Below are positions 38,001 to 50,469 of a stretch of 64,000 nt of DNA, one piece after another. Location: the NCBI RefSeq assembly GCF_027409185.1, contig NC_084467.1, positions 19,272,501 through 19,336,500 of the forward strand. Direction: 5' to 3'. The translations under genes and the position numbers were made by a program. The notes beneath the pieces were generated by a model. It ran no database searches, was not told the origin of the DNA, and worked only from the letters and a program-made list of their open reading frames with translations. This DNA is from Cynocephalus volans (Eukaryota > Chordata > Mammalia > Dermoptera > Cynocephalidae). Numbering within the stretch: position 1 is the first letter of the stretch; each line of letters begins with the position of its first letter.

Positions 38001-39225
38001 CTCACCCCTTGTCACTCTCCTGTCTCCTCACCCTCCAGTGCTGGGTGCTCCCAGAGGTGAAATGGGAATTATCCTGCACAGGGGAAGGACTGCTGCCTTC
38101 CTCTGTGTCTTCCCACTGAGTACCACGCAGTACGCATCTACTGGAGAACATGACAAATCGCACTATGTGCCCTGTAGACAATCAAGAACCAGAACCTGAG
38201 TCTTTTGGCCTTTTCTACTCCCTCTGTCCCCTTGGTTGAGAATCAAGGAATTGATTTCAAAATCGAATGGCCTAGGTATCTTTGTTTCCTCTTTTTTTTT
38301 TTTGTATTGGATTAATCAATGTTGACTTGGGTTTCTCTGGATTCATGATTCTCTGTGCTTCGTCACCACCACCCCCAACTTCCGAAATTGCATTCTAATC
38401 CTACCTGACATTTGGCTGGTTTCCCCAGCAACCATCTCAAAAGCCATAAACAATAGGTTAAGGCTTTGAGAGGAGAAGCAAGAGACTGGACAATCCTGGC
38501 CAGGAGATTAAAAACCCAAATGCTCAAAAACTAGTTTGCAGTAACATCCTCTGCTAATAAGAAAGGGAAGGATAACTCGTTACATTTGGGTATTTTCCAT
38601 GTGGAAACAGTTTTTTGTTATTTTTAAATCTCCCAGCATCTAAGAATCCGTATGGTACATCTGAAACACAGGTGGTTTGTTGGGTAATTTTGTAGGCAAT
38701 TTTCATTGATTTATAAGACTGTTTTATATAAACATCACTTTACAGGAAGAGAACATGAAAAGCACCACACTTTACTTACATCCCATCAAATTCCCTTAGA
38801 ATCTTAATCAGTAACAGACATACACTTCATATAGTTGTACGAGTTTGCATGTGCTATTTTCTATTTGTACATGCACCCCATGTGCTGGGAACAGCTGAGT
38901 ATTTGCATGCCTGGTGCCTCTATGAAAAAGCCCAGCTGACTTGGCCATACCCTACCACTTGGAATTATGGTCATTTCCAGTTTTTATGTGACATGCACGA
39001 CACACGGGCACATTTCCTTGTCTCTCTGGGCTCAGACTCCGTGGGTGTAAAACCTAGAGGAAACTAGAAGATCTCTGAGTTGAGTCCAGCTCGGTCAGAA
39101 GGAAGGTTAAGATTCTGGTCATGGAAGCCTTCAGTGCTCGGGAAATGAATTGACCCATCAGCAACCAAACCACCACGTGGCCTTCTTCGAACCTTCCTCC
39201 CCATCAGCAATCCCTGTCTGCCCTC
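38001..39225. other. Intergenic, nothing recognised
   Basis: No exon, RNA gene or clear repeat. Confidence 0.4.
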
Positions 39226-39229
39226 CCTC

Positions 39230-39890
39230 CAGAATATATCCCAAGTTTGACCACATCTCTCCACTTCCACTGCCACCCTTTTATTCCACCCTGCCAGAGT
39301 GATCTGTTAAAAGCATGGGTCAGAGCAGGTTGTTGAAACCTTCCCATGGCTTTCTGTGGTCCTTGGAAGAAAATCCACACTCCCCACTCTGACCTATAAG
39401 ATCTCATGGCATGCGGTCTCTGCTTGCCTCTGACATCACTCTGTCTACTCTCTCCTCAACCCTGCACTCTGGGAGCCACGCTGGCATGATGGGCTCTGCA
39501 TATACCTGCCCCCCGCCCCCCATCTGGAATGCTCCCCAACCCCAACCCCTCCTGCACCTGCCTGCCTGTCCTTCAGGTCTCAGCTCACCTGTCTTCTCTG
39601 GGGAGATGGTTTTTACCCTTCCCTCTCTTTCTGAAGGAGCCGCTACCCTCCCACCCATAACGGTCAATGACAGCATGTTGTTATTTCCTGCACAGAACTT
39701 TTCATAGATTGTCTTTCTTTTGTACTACCATCTCTTGTACCTGGGTATCAGTTGTCCCCTCCCCATCCCCACTGGAAGGTGAGGTCTACAGGGCGAGGAG
39801 GAGCCACCATTGACTCCACCCCACCTTGAAGAGTGTCTGGCCTAGTGGACATTCCCTATTACCCAATGAGCGAATAAGTGAGAGATGAAA
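39230..39890 (+). repeat. L2 LINE 3' region
   Basis: The classic L2 text is followed in order: ccagagtgatctgttaaaag, ccttcccatggctttctgtg, aaaatccacactccccactc, gacctataagatctcatgg, ccatctggaatgctccccaa. Old and non-coding. Confidence 0.85.
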
Positions 39891-40202
39891 GTCACCTTGA
39901 GCCTTTTTATGCTTCTGCCTCACTGGGCTTGTCTCGTGTGTATGACCCTGGTTATGGGGAGGGTTGGAGAGAGGAAGAGCGTCATTCCCAAATCCCTTGC
40001 TGCAGATGTGTGCAAACTCACTCTGACGTGGCAGGTCCTATGGCTCGCTCAGCCTGGATTAAGGGAGAAAGCAGAAGGTGGGGCAGAGCCATGGATAATG
40101 GAAGCTTGAAGCCCACCCGATCCATGGGGGAGGACCTGCTCCGAGATGCCAAGGTCCTCCTTGTGTCAGCATGTCCCCTCCCCAGCTCTTACCACTGAGC
40201 AT

Positions 40203-40425
40203 ACCAATTCTCCCGTTTATCCAGCACATGACGAGCATTATCTCATTTCTAGTCCTCACCATAACTACACTGGTGTTAGTATGATATCTTCATTTTACAG
40301 AAAGAAATTGGGTCTCAGAGAGGTTTTAAAACCTGCTCCCGTCTTGTGATTAGTAAGGAACAGAGCCAGAATTGGAACTGGGGACCATCTGACTGCTGGG
40401 CCCTTGACCCCACACACAACACCAA
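40203..40425 (-). repeat. MIR SINE
   Basis: cattatctcatttctagtcc, cagagaggttttaaaacctg and ccagaattggaactgggg are reverse-orientation MIR. Confidence 0.75.
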
Positions 40426-41189
40426 GAAGAGCTTCCAGAAGCACCTAAAGTGGCCCCTTAGTGCCACATCCCTTGGAACTCAGACCTCAGGGCCAAAGCA
40501 GTTGCCCACTGGGCTCTGCCCCCTCCCTTTGGGGCCCCTCCTGTGGCCAGGGCTGCCCCCCACCCCCCCACGGGGAAGCTCTTGAAGATAAGGCTGGTGT
40601 CCCATGTCTTTGGTGAAGAAGCAGAATTACAGAATGACACTTCTCAATTAGTATTTGTTAATAAATGCCACCTTGCAGTTTCCTCTGAAAATACAGTGAA
40701 TACTTTCTCAGTTCTTCGTCAATCGGGAAGTAATCAGGTGTTTGAAAGCGTCTCACACAGGCCTTTGGTGGCAAAGCAATAGGCCCATAAACAATCACTT
40801 TCTGGATATAATTCGAAAACAGAACGACGAAACTTGGGTCTCCCCCTGGTTCTGTCACGATCCTGCTACGTCACTTCGGCGATTCATCCCTGCTTCCTGG
40901 GCCACGGCTTCCCTGCGTGTACAAGGAGAGGATTGGGGTTCCCCCCTCTAAATCTCTTCCCTCTTCCCATAAACATCGCTGAGGGCCCCCTGCGTGCTCG
41001 AGGTGTACTGCTGGGCTCCCGGGGTACAGCGGTGGAGGAGGGGGTCTTTGGTTGGACCTGCGTGGAGTTTTGGACGCTGCCAGCTGCCAGATCTCTGCTT
41101 GGTCCAACGCTGGGTGATGTCGAAACCCCATCCTGCCCCCAAGCCCTTCAGTCAGATCAGCGTCATGCTGCTTAAAGCATGTGGGCTGG

Positions 41190-41570
41190 TGAACTGAGAG
41201 CCCTGGGCCGCAACAGCCGGAGTTCCCGAAAAGACCCAGGCCTGGGAGAAGCTTGGGGACACCACGGGGAGGCGCCGCCACTCCAGCGTGCCGGACCCCA
41301 GGGCGGCCCCCTAGGCTCCCGGGGATCACCTGCGCGGGGCGGGGCCGGGGGCGGGACCCCCAGGCCGGGAACGCACGACGGCCGCGGCGGCGGCTGCTCA
41401 GGCAACCGAGCGCCGGGGGAGCTGCGACCCGAGCAGGTAGGAGGCACCGGGACGCCCGGGGGGCCGGGGAGGAGGGGACCCCAGGCTCGCCCCCACCTTT
41501 ACGGGAGGAAGTGCCTGGTGTCTGCGCGCGGGGGCGGGGGCGGGGGCTGGTCATCTCCAGTGGGGTTTGC
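41190..41570 (+). promoter_or_regulatory. NCMAP: CpG island promoter, probably of NCMAP
   Basis: This is the only CpG-dense, strongly GC-rich block in the window. It holds GC boxes (ggggcgggg at 41336-41344, gggggcggg at 41347-41355, a triple run at 41529-41548) and no TATA box. It lies downstream of RCAN3, and in human the order RCAN3 then NCMAP, both on the same strand, places the NCMAP promoter about this far away. The identification rests on gene order and CpG content, not on protein sequence. Confidence 0.65.
41357..41436 (+). other. NCMAP: Putative noncoding first exon of NCMAP
   Basis: A good splice donor, gagcag/gtagga, lies at 41437 just downstream of the GC boxes. The sequence before it (ggcaaccgagcgccggggga) has no ATG-led coding frame of note. 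NCMAP in other mammals has a noncoding first exon, with its small membrane protein of about 100 residues encoded further downstream. The transcription start is a guess, so only the 3' boundary has support. Confidence 0.45.
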
Positions 41571-42175
41571 AGGTGAGGGGGTGCGTGAAGGTGCCCAGAG
41601 TGCAGACTAAGCTCCAGCCAGCACGGACCGGGGCCCTAGAGTCAGCCCGCCTATAGGGGGTGATATTTCGGGCAGGTCGTTTCCTTGTCCCAACCCCCAC
41701 CCAAGCCTCCGCAGAGGGGCTGAGACTCCTCGGAAGAAAAGGGAGCTGACCGGGCCATCTGGGAGGTGCAAGGAACCGTGACCCACTGGGGACCTGTGAC
41801 ATGGGCCTCATCTGTGAAATGGGCCGGCCCTATGCGGAAGCCTCCCCGGAAGACCGGCGATTCCATGAGATGAAAACTCACACCGAGGAAAGGGATCCAG
41901 GGTTCCAGTTCAGATCAGCAAATTTAACAGGCAAATTTGGAGCAGCTTCCCTGTCACTCATCGGACTGCTGCTCCTTAAGAAAGATGCAGAGAAGGCTCT
42001 GGGTGTCCTTATTGAAGGAGGAGATGGCTGTGTCAAATACAGGGCTGGCTTAGGGGGACCTAGGAAGCCCTCCAGTCTGGGAGAAGGATTCCAGAGGACT
42101 CCTCGGAGGAGGTGGGGTTTTAGTGGGACTGGGACAGAAAAAATAGTGATTAGAGCCAAGCTCTGCAAACAGTCA
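41571..42175. other. Promoter-proximal intronic sequence, nothing recognised
   Basis: GC content falls from the island edge. Open frames at 41801-42223 and its antisense have no domain. Confidence 0.4.
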
Positions 42176-42224
42176 ACGTGGGTGTTGGAATCCCTGCCTT
42201 GCCCTTCAGCCAGGGCTGTCTAAC

Positions 42225-42525
42225 TTAGCTTCGGACAAATCCCTTCATTTCTGTATGGCTCAATTTGATGTGCTCCTTAAATGAAGCAATTTCTCTGACA
42301 GATTAAGTCAGATAATCCCTATAAAGTGCTTAGTACAGGGTCTGTATACACAGTAGCAGGCACTCAATAAATATAAGCTATTAACTTCTGCTAGACTGTA
42401 ACTCCTTGAGGGCAGGGATCATGTCTGTTTGACTCAGCATTGTATCCCCAGCACCAGCATCGTGCCTGGCATATGGTAGGTCTCAATACACACGTATTTG
42501 TTGAATGAATGAGTGAGTGAATGAG
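42225..42525 (+). repeat. MIR followed by L2 3' end
   Basis: MIR tail at 42225-42385 (ctataaagtgcttagtacag, actcaataaatataagct), then L2 at 42390-42525 (actccttgagggcagggatc, ttgttgaatgaatgagtg). Confidence 0.75.
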
Positions 42526-43459
42526 TATGTAGTACAAGGCTTGGCACATGGCAAGTGGCCAAAAAATAGTTGTGAATTTAGAAGTGGCTAGGTTCGAACA
42601 GATGGGTATGGATACAGGAGACAGTGGTCTAGGCGGATGGAACAGTGTAAACATAAGCCCAGGGTAGCAGATTACAGGCACCCCCTCTTGTGCGGTGAGT
42701 GTGTGTGTATGCATGTATGGTGGTGTTGGCAAAGTGACAGGCTGTCACAGCACAGAGGCAATGGAGGGCACATAACATACTGGAATCCCAAATCCCACCA
42801 GCCGCATGGGAGTAGAGGAAGGAGATGAAACTCTTAAGTAGGACAGATACCTTTCTCATGTCCTCTAAGTGTCCACCCCAAAGTTCCAGGGATAAGGAGA
42901 AGGGACAGAGGGGAGCCAAGAGACAGCAAAGGACCATGGGAGGGGAAGATGAGAAGGGAAGGGGGCTCCCATATCCCTTCACGGGGTGAGACATTCTTCA
43001 CCTGGTCCCTGCAGAGGTCTGTGTGGGCCGCTGAGGGAGGCGGTGGGTGCCAGCCAGCTCCTGGGCACTGGTGGTGAGTCAGGCAGCAGGGAGCTGGGCC
43101 AGGCATGGCGGTGTCTCTGTGGGAACCTGGAGCAGTGGCTCATCCCCTTGGCTGGTTCCTGGGCTCTGTATCACCACTGGGACTGTGGCCACTCCTGCCT
43201 TTGTCCTTGGGGTAGAGCCACTCTAAGCAAAGTTGGGGGCTTTCATCTTCTGACGTTCTGACAGGCAGCTGTGTTGGGCTTCCATCCCTCTGGTTTGACC
43301 AGGAATATGTGGGAAGCCAAGGTCTGAAGCGGAGGTGGGGGACCTGGGGGAAGACTTCAACAGGAGACAGAGGCACTGTATCCCCGAAAGAGCCACATTT
43401 GAGGCTTCTCCTTGCAGCACCTTCTATAATTGCTCATGATCATTTGTTTTATGTCTGCA

Positions 43460-43590
43460 CTGCTCTGTAAACTCTATGAGAACAGGGAGTAAGCCTGCCT
43501 GGCTCCTCATCGCATCCCCACCTAGCACAGCATACGGCACATAGTAGGTGCTCAGGGAATATTTGTGGAATGTATAAACACGGACTGAAG
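43460..43590 (+). repeat. L2 3' end
   Basis: actctatgagaacagggagt and cacatagtaggtgctcaggg. Confidence 0.7.
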
Positions 43591-43879
43591 ACTGGGGCTC
43601 TTGGGCTTTGAGACAGGAGATCCTGACAAAACTGACCACAAGCTTCCTTTTTCATTGTCCAATCCTCACCTGCCCCCAACTCGAGCGGCACGTGCACCCC
43701 TCCTGTGTTCACTAGTCTGCCCTCTCTCTGACAACCATCAGTGCCTTTTCTGAGAAAAGGACTTACACCTTAGGGAATGGCCTGGGCACTGTGTAGCTGT
43801 TCCCCGGGCTCCAAGGGGAGGAAAGCAACGTCCATGATGATCCCTGTCCCATTGCTCCCGGGACACAGACTCATAGGGT

Positions 43880-44015
43880 ATTAGAGCTTGCAGACCCATA
43901 CTTTTGATAGAGGTCCTCCTCATTTTAAAGGTGAGGAAACCGGGATCTAGAGAGGATGAGACACGTTCAGGGTCATGTAGAGTTAGGCGAGACCCACCTC
44001 TCCTAATTTCAAGTG
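43880..44015. repeat. Ancient interspersed repeat, family not assigned
   Basis: tattagagcttgcagaccca and ttttaaaggtgaggaaaccg, the same type as 37878. Confidence 0.45.
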
Positions 44016-45000
44016 ATTTTATTACTGTAGTGGGCCATGAAATTATCTGGGAATTGCAAATGCGGCAACACTTCCGTTTATATTCCAATCTTCCAATAAA
44101 ATGAGATGGAAGGTCAAAAAAGAAAAAGAAAGGTAAAGTAAATTTTAAAGTTGCCAATAAACTTTTAATTTTTAAAAAATCTCATGTATGATGAAAATAA
44201 AGATCCCAAACTATGTATGTTCACTTTATTTTTTAAAAGATATATGGTTGATGTTGAAGAAAAATATCTAATATAGGAACCTCTCTAACTTGGGCTGAAC
44301 GATTGCCGGCCAGAAGTGTCCCGTGTTAAGATGTACACTTTGCAGGCTGCCATCGAGGGCCTCTGAAGTCAGCCTAGAGGCAGCAGCGTGTTTGTGTCTC
44401 CTGGACAGCCTCCAAGCTCTGTGCCTGTTTCCCCTATCGGTTTCCCCATCTCCATCCACCCGGCCTCCTGATGCAGTCTTTGGCATCTTGGCCTCTGGCG
44501 TCCCACTGTTTGCTCTGGGATCTGGCAGGATGGAATCCTCATTGTTTGCCCTGAAATGAAGTATAGATCTAGGTAGGCAGGAGAAGGCAGGAAGAAAGGA
44601 AGGGGACTGAACCAAGGAAAGAGCCAGACAGTGAGCCTCGGTGGATTCCTGAGCAGGGCCGGGTGTGTAGGTAAAGCTGAGCGGGTGGGGCCAGAGCCCT
44701 AGTGGACTGCAGGGCTGGAACTTCTGTGGTTTGAGACTCCCAGGGTGGTGGCTGCAGTTTGGCCTAAGGACGGAAAAGAGAGTGTGCCAATCTCTAAGAC
44801 AGAGAGGCCTGTTCTCCAGCCAGCCTCGGGGCCTGCTCTGAGGTGCCTCCTGCCTGGGCTGGATGCACCTAGGCTGTTGGGGCCCTCGGCAGGGCTCGTA
44901 CCTGCTAGGTGCCTTCAGGCAGTGGTGGGCCAGCCCGCCTTGCTCCAGGGCTCACTGGGGGCAGAAATACCAGCAACAAGGATGGGTACAAGAGCAGGGT
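44016..45000. other. Intronic, nothing recognised
   Basis: No supported feature. Confidence 0.4.
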
Positions 45001-45479
45001 CTGAAGCCCTGTAATCTGCATCAAGCTATCACCCCTCTGAGTCTCAGTTTCCTAATTTATTGACCAGAGATGATAATATCCACAGAAATCACTTAGTAAC
45101 TATTAGCTTCCCTTCTCTTGTGGAGACACTTGTATCTGTCGATCTGTTGAGCCTCAGGATCTTTACATTCCTTTCACAATTCACTCATTGTTCATTCACT
45201 CAGTCCACTCCTTCAGTGCCTGCTCACATCTGCCTGCACCGGGAATTCAGAGAGAGCTCTTTTGCTGCCTGTTTGTTTGGTTTCTTACAGACTTCCAGTA
45301 CATGGTGGCCTTGCTTTGAAGCTTCCATCTGTTTCTCCACCTGAGGGTATCTCTTCAGTCTGTCATGAAATAAAAAGCAATTGTGTGACTTGTTCCCAAA
45401 CTGCTTGCTGTGCCCAATCCTGTAACCCTTCTGGAGGTTTCGTAAGGTTTTAGCCTGCAGTTTACAGACGGAAACAAAT

Positions 45480-45665
45480 GGTGAACTCCAGTTTGCTGAG
45501 AACTTCCCACGTGCCCACGCACTGGTCAATGATCCACATGCCTCAGTGCCTTTAACACCCACAGCATCTCCAGGAGGTAAATATTCTTATTCCCTAGATC
45601 CCTGCTAAGGCTCAGAGTGATTGGGGCAACTTGCTGGTTGTCACAGAGCTAGCCAGGGACGCCTT
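45480..45665 (-). repeat. MIR SINE
   Basis: gcatctccaggaggtaaata, cttgctggttgtcacagagc. Confidence 0.65.
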
Positions 45666-46104
45666 CTGACTTCCCTGGGCCTGAGGTACTTTTGCCTTCA
45701 TGGGCTTTTTCCTCCTTAAAAAATATTAGAAATTATATTTATGACTGCATTGGTATATTAAAACGTTTTCTTCAACCTAAAAGTCCCTTTTTTTCTTCAG
45801 ATTTTGAAGGAAATGAGAACATGTTTGTGGGCACCTAAAAGTACTGTGGGCTCTGGGTACTGCGCTGCCTGTGCCTAATGGAGACCTCAGTCTTCAAGCT
45901 AACAAGAAACAAGGCTGAGATTCCAGCCCACACTCATCACTGTAAAAGCTCTAACATCATCTTTCTCTAAAATTCTGGATGCTCCACTGGGGCCTTCTCT
46001 CCAATCACAGACCTTAAGGGTAACTCGTTTGCCAGACTATGAAAGGGGATTCATTTGTCTTTTAGAAGTAGCTCTAAATTCCTACCTAATCCCCGGTAGC
46101 AACG

Positions 46105-46440
46105 TCATTGGTCATAATAATAATAACAATAACGAACATGTAGAGCCTTCAGTGTGCCAGGCATTGTGCTCATCACTTGGAAGCATTGTCTCCTGAAGGC
46201 CTCAGGAACGCTATGAATAGGTGCTGTTATCCTTTCCTTTGTGTAGATGAAAAAATTCAGGCTTAGAAAGACCATGTAAGTTGCCAGGATTTGGATCTGA
46301 GTCTGTTATTTGTTGCCAGAGCATAACCTCCTTGAGGACAGGGACTGTGCCCTTTTTCCCATTGTCTCCCATCACCCAGCACAATGCCTCGGTACATACA
46401 AGCTTACAATGTGGAATGAACAAATGCTTGTTGGACCCCA
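46105..46440. repeat. MIR (reverse) then L2 3' end (forward)
   Basis: MIR at 46110-46300 (cagtgtgccaggcattgtgc, gtagatgaaaaaattcaggc). L2 at 46320-46440 (ctccttgaggacagggactg). Confidence 0.7.
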
Positions 46441-46859
46441 GAGCCTGAAATCTTAACCCTCCCACTGAACTGCCCTTTAGGGAAGCTTATCTGCTTAGGG
46501 TCCCTGCCCCCTGTCTTAAGACAGCCCAGGGGTAGACTGGAGCAGCTCAAAGCTCTGGTGGAGTGATAAACTTATAAAAATAGGCAAGGGCTCAGGCATT
46601 CATTCCTCTATCAAAACCCCTCCAGCCCCACCTTCCAGCCCCAGCTGGTGGAATCTCACAAGAGTCTACCTCTTGCGAAGGCTGCTTCTTTTTCCCTTGG
46701 AACTTAAAGTGAAGTCTGACAGTCACGCCTGGCAGAATGCCAGCCAGAAGGAGGTGGCCGAAGAGGCTCTCTGCCCTAGGACGTATCACGTTCCCTTTCC
46801 TTATGTCTTGGGCCCTTCCCAGGCACATTACCAGAGAGATAGTTGGCACTCCTAAGTGA

Positions 46860-47050
46860 ATTTGAACTCACCTGCCAAAATAATTAGACACCTGACAAGT
46901 ACAGCCACTACAAAAGAAAGACCATAAATCAAGCCACATATGCCATCTGAAGCAGAATTATTAAAGCAGATGGACCAAGTAAAGCATGATAATTATGCTT
47001 AAGGAGGTGAGGGAAGAAATTTGTGAAATAATGCAAGAACAAGAAGGCAC
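46860..47050 (+). repeat. L1/HAL1-like fragment, left part
   Basis: tacagccactacaaaagaaa and gatggaccaagtaaagcatg read like a degenerate L1/HAL1 sequence. It seems to resume after the RPL26 pseudogene and the SINE. Confidence 0.45.
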
Positions 47051-47053
47051 AGG

Positions 47054-47535
47054 CTCTTCCATTTTTCAGCCATTGCTGAAGCAGCGGCAGCCAAAATGAA
47101 CGTCAGTCCCTTTGCGATTTCCAACTGGAGCAAGAACCACAAAAGGCATTTCGGTGCACCTGCCCATATTCGCAGGAAGATTATGTCTTCCCCTTTCCAA
47201 AGAGCTGAAACAGAAATACAAGTTTGATCCATGCTCTTGGGTCAACAAATTGGCAAAGTGGTCCAGCTTTCCAGGAAGAAATAGTCATCTACATTGAAGG
47301 GGTGCAGTGGGAGAAGACTCATGGCACAACCGCCCATGTGGAAATTCACCCCAGCAAAGGATTATCGTGAGGCTAAAACCAGACAAAGACTGAAAAAGTA
47401 TCCTCGAATGTAAAGCCAAATCTGGCCAAATAGGAAAGGAAAAGGGCACATATAAAGAAAAAACAATTGGGAAAATGCAGAAATAAAGTAATCTTATATG
47501 CAGCTTTCATTAAAAACTGCTAAAATGAAGGGGGA
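47054..47535 (+). pseudogene. RPL26: Processed pseudogene of ribosomal protein L26
   Basis: An intronless copy of the RPL26 mRNA. A short 5' leader (ctcttccatttttcagccat) is followed by ATG at 47096. The copy then encodes [20 protein letters not shown] and RRKIMSS before a 2-nt deletion shifts the frame. About 60 nt of the middle are missing between the SKELKQKY segment and the segment around caacaaattggcaaag. The C-terminal third (KDKD-like region, then kmq and TAA at 47484-47486) survives with further indels. The 3' UTR-like agtaatcttatatgcagctt and an A-rich end follow, as expected for L1-mediated retrocopying. RPL26 is a component of the 60S ribosomal subunit; this copy cannot encode it. 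The neighbouring AT-rich LINE-like sequence appears to be its insertion site. Confidence 0.9.
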
Positions 47536-47571
47536 AAAAAAGAAGTCATAGGAAAGAACCAAGTCAAAATA

Positions 47572-47668
47572 TTTTTTTTTCTTTTGGCGGCTGGGCAGGA
47601 CAGGGTCTGAACCCTTGACCTTGGTGTCATCAGCCCCTCGCTCTAACTAACTGAGCTATCAGCCAACC
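47572..47668 (-). mobile_element. tRNA-Ile-derived SINE, monomer, minus orientation
   Basis: It starts with a T tail, then ggcggctgggcaggacaggg and ends aactgagctatcagccaacc. Flanks aagtcaaaata and aaatcaaaaca are compatible with an aged target-site duplication. Confidence 0.85.
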
Positions 47669-47669
47669 C

Positions 47670-48370
47670 TCAAATCAAAACATTAGCTATGAAAAATATA
47701 ATATTTAAATGAAAGACAGGATAGGTGACATAACTATCAGGATGGATATCACTGAAGAATTAACTGGTTAATTGGATTGAGAGCTATTGAGGCAACAGGG
47801 AAAATAAAGGTATAAAAAAACAACAAGGAAAAACTGAGAGATATGGAGAATAGAGCCGGAGTCCCAAAAGAAAAGAAAAAGAAAAATGAAGATGAGGAAA
47901 TCATTGAAGATATGATGGAGATTAGAAGTTCCAAAATTAAAGAGAAATGAGTTAATACAGATTGAAAGGATTGACAGAGTAACAAACAGTAGAAACGAGG
48001 AAAAACTCACAGATAAATGACACACAGATATTATGGTGAAATTAAAAATATAAAGACAAAGAGGAAGAGCAGAGAGAAATTACAGGTCCCTAACAAAGGG
48101 ACAAGAATCAGATTGGCATTATTCTTTTCAATAACACCACCTGATAAAGGAAGTCAAAGAGGCGATGTCATTAAGAATGGAAAGAAAAGAACTCTTTCAA
48201 TCCAGAAATGTAAAGCCAGCCAAATTGTCATTCAAACATGAGGTCATCATAAAAATATTCTTAGGCAAATAAAGCCTCAGAAGGTGGAATACACAAAGAC
48301 CTACACTGAAAATACTCTTGCAGGAATTAATTAAATAAGAAGCAGATCCAGGAGGTGGTGCAAGAGCTAT
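47670..48370 (+). repeat. L1/HAL1-like fragment, right part
   Basis: agagagaaattacaggtccc, aaagggacaagaatcagatt and aagccagccaaattgtcatt follow a common HAL1/L1 segment. Confidence 0.6.
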
Positions 48371-49075
48371 AGCAAGTCAGGGTGTATATGTCAGGCTTCA
48401 GTGCAAGAAATAGAAGCAGTATTCGGCATTTTAGGTAGGAGAGGATTTTATACACTTCATTCTTTTCAAATATTGGAAAGGCCAGAGGCTACCAAAACCT
48501 TGCAAAACTGGAGGGACTGGGGAGCTACAGTGACTGCATAATCAGTAACGTGGGGAAACCACAAGGCTGCTGAGCTGTTGAATTCAAGGACACATGGCTG
48601 TGTTCCGGATCCAGGGATCCAGAAGCTGATATGCTGTAACTGCCCAGATATTGGAACTCAGAGTCCAGCTGCCAGTGTCACCGCGACACTTCCTCCAAAC
48701 CTTTTCTACGAGAAGAGGTTGAGTCTCAGGCACAGACACTTTGGGAGGTAACACTGGCCAGCTAAAATTTAACGGCATTGATCTGTTTCATCTCATTTAT
48801 TTCATTGTTACGTTTTATTAACGGCAAGTGACATTGGTTTTCCATGTTCAGAAGTGATAGAAATTTTCTGTTTAGAATGAACTTAAATATGTTTTAAAGG
48901 AAAGGTAGGGCCAGGCATCTCCATATGCAGCCATTGTGATTAGTGTAAACATTATTAAAAGAGGTCAAAGGAGGAAGAGGTTCCTGACCTGGGGAGGAGG
49001 GGACCTTTGAGTTTCATGATAGAGGCGGGTTTGGGTTGGTATAGTGTTGGGAAGAGAGTGCTGGCAGGAAGGCCA
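48371..49075. other. Intronic, nothing firmly recognised
   Basis: No gene. A decayed repeat at 48380-48780 is possible but not assigned. Confidence 0.4.
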
Positions 49076-49084
49076 TAAACTGGG

Positions 49085-49380
49085 CTCAGCTGGGTGGTTC
49101 TTACTTGGGTTCTCTACTGTGATTGCAGCCAGATGTTTAGTCACCTGTAGGTTCAGCTGGACTGAGTGTCCAAGATGGCTCACTTAAAGACTGCCTGGAG
49201 CTGCCAGTGTCACTTCTGACATACAGTCTCCTAGTGGTCTGAGCAGTCACAGGGCCCACCCAGATTCAAGAGAGTGGAAAATGAACTCCGACTCTAGATC
49301 GGGGGTGGGGGTGGCCAGGTCACATTGCAGAAGAGCATGTGGAATGGGAGATATTGTGCAGCCATCTTTGGAAACTACAG
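49085..49380 (-). repeat. MLT1-type LTR remnant
   Basis: attgcagccagatgtttagt, gactgagtgtccaagatggc, agtcacagggcccacccaga on + match an antisense MLT1 LTR. Confidence 0.65.
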
Positions 49381-50095
49381 TTTGCCACAGCTGGGAAGCA
49401 CTGGCGGGTGTAGAGACGGGAAGTTGCTCATTCTGCCTGGGGTGGGGGAGGAAGGAAGGAGACAGGTGCTGGCGGGTAAGACAGAAAATTTCATGCAAGC
49501 CCTTGGTTGCCTTGGGGCTTTATTCTGCAGCCAGTTGGAAGTGATCGGAACAATGGAGAGAAACCGTGCAGAAAGCAAAGGTCTATAATTCTAATTCCTT
49601 CTCTAACAAGTGGCTCCCCGAGGAAAGGGACTGGGGCTTCTGTCCCTTCCCAGTAACATATCCCAGCCCCACGATGGCATAAAAAGCACACTGCCTCAAA
49701 TCTACTAAGCATTTATTAGACAATTATTCTATGCTGAGTGCATGGCCAGGCCAGGAGGCACTTGCAGAGGTGAGTCTGCAATTCATAAACTACTGGACTA
49801 TCCTGGAAATTCCAGTGTTTCTGTGTTCATTCCATAGCTTCCAAATCCTCTCTTGGACACCTCATTGCCCCAAAATCCTTTGCTGGGACAAGTATTCTGG
49901 TGTTTGTCTAGAAAAAAAAACCCAAGTCCAAGCAATGTGGGAGTCCAGAGGAGGCTCTTACTTGGCCCTTGAGTCTGCACAGAGCTGAGAGATGGTCTCT
50001 GATGGCCCGTCTCCCGAGCTCAGTGAATTAAGCCCAAAGAGTTAAGTGTACATTCAGAACCAACCCATCCCTGGGCATCTGCTTACGCCCGTCTC
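49381..50095. other. Intronic, nothing recognised
   Basis: No supported feature. Confidence 0.4.
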
Positions 50096-50119
50096 TGCCA
50101 TGTAGCCTCTACACGCACG

Positions 50120-50345
50120 TGCATTCATCCATTTATCATTCAAGTGCCTTCTAGGTGGCAAACCCCAGGCTGGGTACTGGCAATATGGCTATGACCAAGG
50201 GAGATTTGTCCCCCAGGGAGTGCCCAGAGTAGAAGGGAAGACAGACCTGTTCACTAATAACAACACTTTCATGTAAGAAGTGCTAAAACCAAGGTACCTA
50301 TGACAGACCGTGAAGGTTCTCAGAAGAGACTGACCTACTTCAGAT
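50120..50345 (+). repeat. L2 fragment
   Basis: catttatcattcaagtgcct and aagaagtgctaaaacc. Confidence 0.55.
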
Positions 50346-50469
50346 AGATGGGAGGCTTTGGGCAGATCTTGGAGAAAAAGGAAACAGGCATTATTATCAG
50401 GCATTCTGCTGGGGGTAAGTGTGCGTGTGCTGTTAAATGACTTGTGCATGCAAAACCCTTAAATGGGCC

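Noticed and set aside
40871..41610. Long open frames on both strands across the GC-rich block (up to 227 aa)
   Set aside because: Stop codons are rare in GC-rich DNA. The frames overlap each other on both strands, are proline/glycine/arginine-rich and have no domain. The region is better explained as a CpG island.
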